Below, in pieces: positions 62,822-64,000 of a stretch of DNA of 64,000 nt (its first letter is position 1; each line of letters begins with the position of its first letter). Made by a program: the position numbers and the translations under genes. The DNA lies in the NCBI GenBank assembly GCA_036971615.1, contig JAYKKR010000027.1:310001-374000 (forward strand), in the 5' to 3' direction. The notes under the pieces are model-generated. The model ran no database searches. It saw nothing but the letters and a program-made list of their open reading frames with translations, and was not told the DNA's origin. This DNA comes from Amyloporia xantha (taxonomy: Eukaryota; Basidiomycota; Agaricomycetes; Polyporales; Adustoporiaceae).

Positions 62822-64000
62822 CTACGTTTCGTCGTTCATTTTAGCTTCATGCTGCCATCTATCATCTACATTGGTCATACCTGCCGCCAGCTCCTCGAGT
62901 TCCACCCCGTCTTCGCGTCGACCTTCAGTACCCATTACATCCACGCTTGTATCTCCTTCTCCATCATCTGCGAAAGAGGCCGAATCCAATCCATCATCTT
63001 CTTGTCCCTCGAGCAGAGCTGCAACGTTGGGCACAAACTCTACACTCGACATCCAAGAACACGCTGACGTCAAATCACCAGGATGGGAGAATGAGGCCGT
63101 TTGAGATCCCGTGCCGTCAGCGGCTGAGCGGATGTGGAACAGAAACCGGGAGGTGAGGATGGCGGAAAGACTGTCAGAGACGAGGTCAGTTACGCGCAGA
63201 ATTAATTCTGGAGACCAACGGACGGTGTTATGAAAGTTGAGAGATCAATGTTTCTCTGCATCAGACGAGACATAAGTATCATTCACATAACACGAGGAGG
63301 TGCTAGTCAACGCACCACAGTGGCGATGTACACCACGATGCCCACGATGTTGAGTATCGTTAGCGCCCTGCAAGAAGGTCAGTCTGACATGTATGAGACG
63401 CATCGGTTTGCCTGCTTACACAAAATACAGTGTGCCTGCACGTATCAAATACAGTCAGTGAACAATACGACGCTGCAACACAATACGGTCGCAAACTCTT
63501 ACCATCTCGAAGCATGATTGTGGCAATTTTGGGCTTCGCGTCAAGAGATCCTCGCAGATGATATAACCATACAGAGCGAAACATGTACCACCAAGTGACA
63601 GCGATAGCCAGAATATCCGACATGATAACGCACACGCGAGTCACGGAAAATACTGCAGTACAGGGGAAGATCAGAAGATGACGTGCAAAGACTCAATGTT
63701 AAGGGCACCTCTGTGAAGTACATGACAATTGTGTCAGTAGTTGGTAGAGGACAAAAGATCGGTTGGAAATCCGTACGTAATGAAAGTTTCCTCAGAGATA
63801 TTAGACGACTCAAGGCACATATCTGACCCTTGGATACCAGTGGCATCAACGATGACAAATGTCGTTCCAGCGTACACGAACTGTCCGAGTACATATTCAG
63901 TAGATTTAAGAGATTTCGAGATATGAGTCCTGACCGCATTAGTACCTACTGGTACAAGCCCCAACGCCAGAGTGGGTAACACCAAATACCAATTGCTCCT
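62822..64000 (-). CDS. DUF6533-type membrane protein B, 3' part
   Basis: The 5' end lies beyond the window. Visible exons give the segment VLPTLALGLVPVGTNAVRT, QFVYAGTTFVIVDATGIQGS, MCLESSNISEETF, then a helix with LAIAVTWWYMFRSVWLY and PKIATIMLRDG. The acidic tail reads SWMSSVEFVPNVAALLEGQE and ends WQHEAKMNDET (stop 62822). These blocks match gene A (54545-56292) in order and spacing: VLPTVVLGLVPLGTN, DISEETY, TWWYMSHS, PKLATVMLQDG and SWMSSVEFTPNIVALL. The signature N-terminal DUF6533 block is not included in the window. CpG content is normal, unlike gene A. Confidence 0.65.

Overview
This is a window from a filamentous basidiomycete, most likely an Agaricomycete. Genes are split by many short introns (about 45-65 nt, GT...AG). 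Families largely restricted to mushroom-forming fungi are present (DUF7330, DUF6533, divergent F-box proteins), next to universal eukaryotic genes. I see no bacterial operons, CRISPR arrays, viral genes or intact transposons.

Layout. 0-7 kb: the 3' part of a phenol 2-monooxygenase-like flavoprotein gene (+), an ADIP/SSX2IP-type coiled-coil gene (-) and DUF7330 copy 1 (+). 7-16.4 kb: U2 snRNA (+), then four minus-strand genes (CorA-type magnesium transporter, DNA polymerase delta subunit 4, ubiquitin-like/WLM metalloprotease, M20 amidohydrolase), with a tRNA-Ile(AAU) on the plus strand among them. 18.4-32.2 kb: hybrid histidine kinase (+), SNT2-type chromatin reader (+) and, converging on it, a rhodanese+USP deubiquitinase (-). 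34.5-39.4 kb: a complete second phenol monooxygenase (+) converging on DUF7330 copy 2 (-). 39.8-49.8 kb: Rxt3 (-), RanBP3/Yrb2 (-) and an F-box protein (+). 50.3-51.9 kb: DUF7330 copy 3 (+), an inverted duplicate of copy 2. 54.5-64 kb: DUF6533 membrane protein (+), U6 snRNA (+), a secreted Ser/Thr-rich protein with His/Asp repeats (-) and a second DUF6533 gene (-) cut by the window end.

The core genes serve splicing (U2, U6), DNA replication and repair (POLD4, WLM protease), histone deacetylase complexes (SNT2, Rxt3), ubiquitin and endosomal traffic (USP), nuclear transport (RanBP3) and signalling (histidine kinase). Between them lies a duplicated accessory layer: two monooxygenases, three DUF7330 genes and two DUF6533 genes.

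The observations I rate highest are: a 17-nt element between TATA box and ATG kept in all three DUF7330 genes although their leaders have otherwise diverged; a sharply bounded 1.26-kb CpG desert over one DUF6533 gene but not its paralogue; a lost 5' splice site exactly at the phospho-histidine motif of the histidine kinase; and a 351-bp CpG-free tract beside U2. Exon borders were worked out by hand from reading frame, splice consensus and comparison of paralogues; those listed explicitly were checked for frame where stated.
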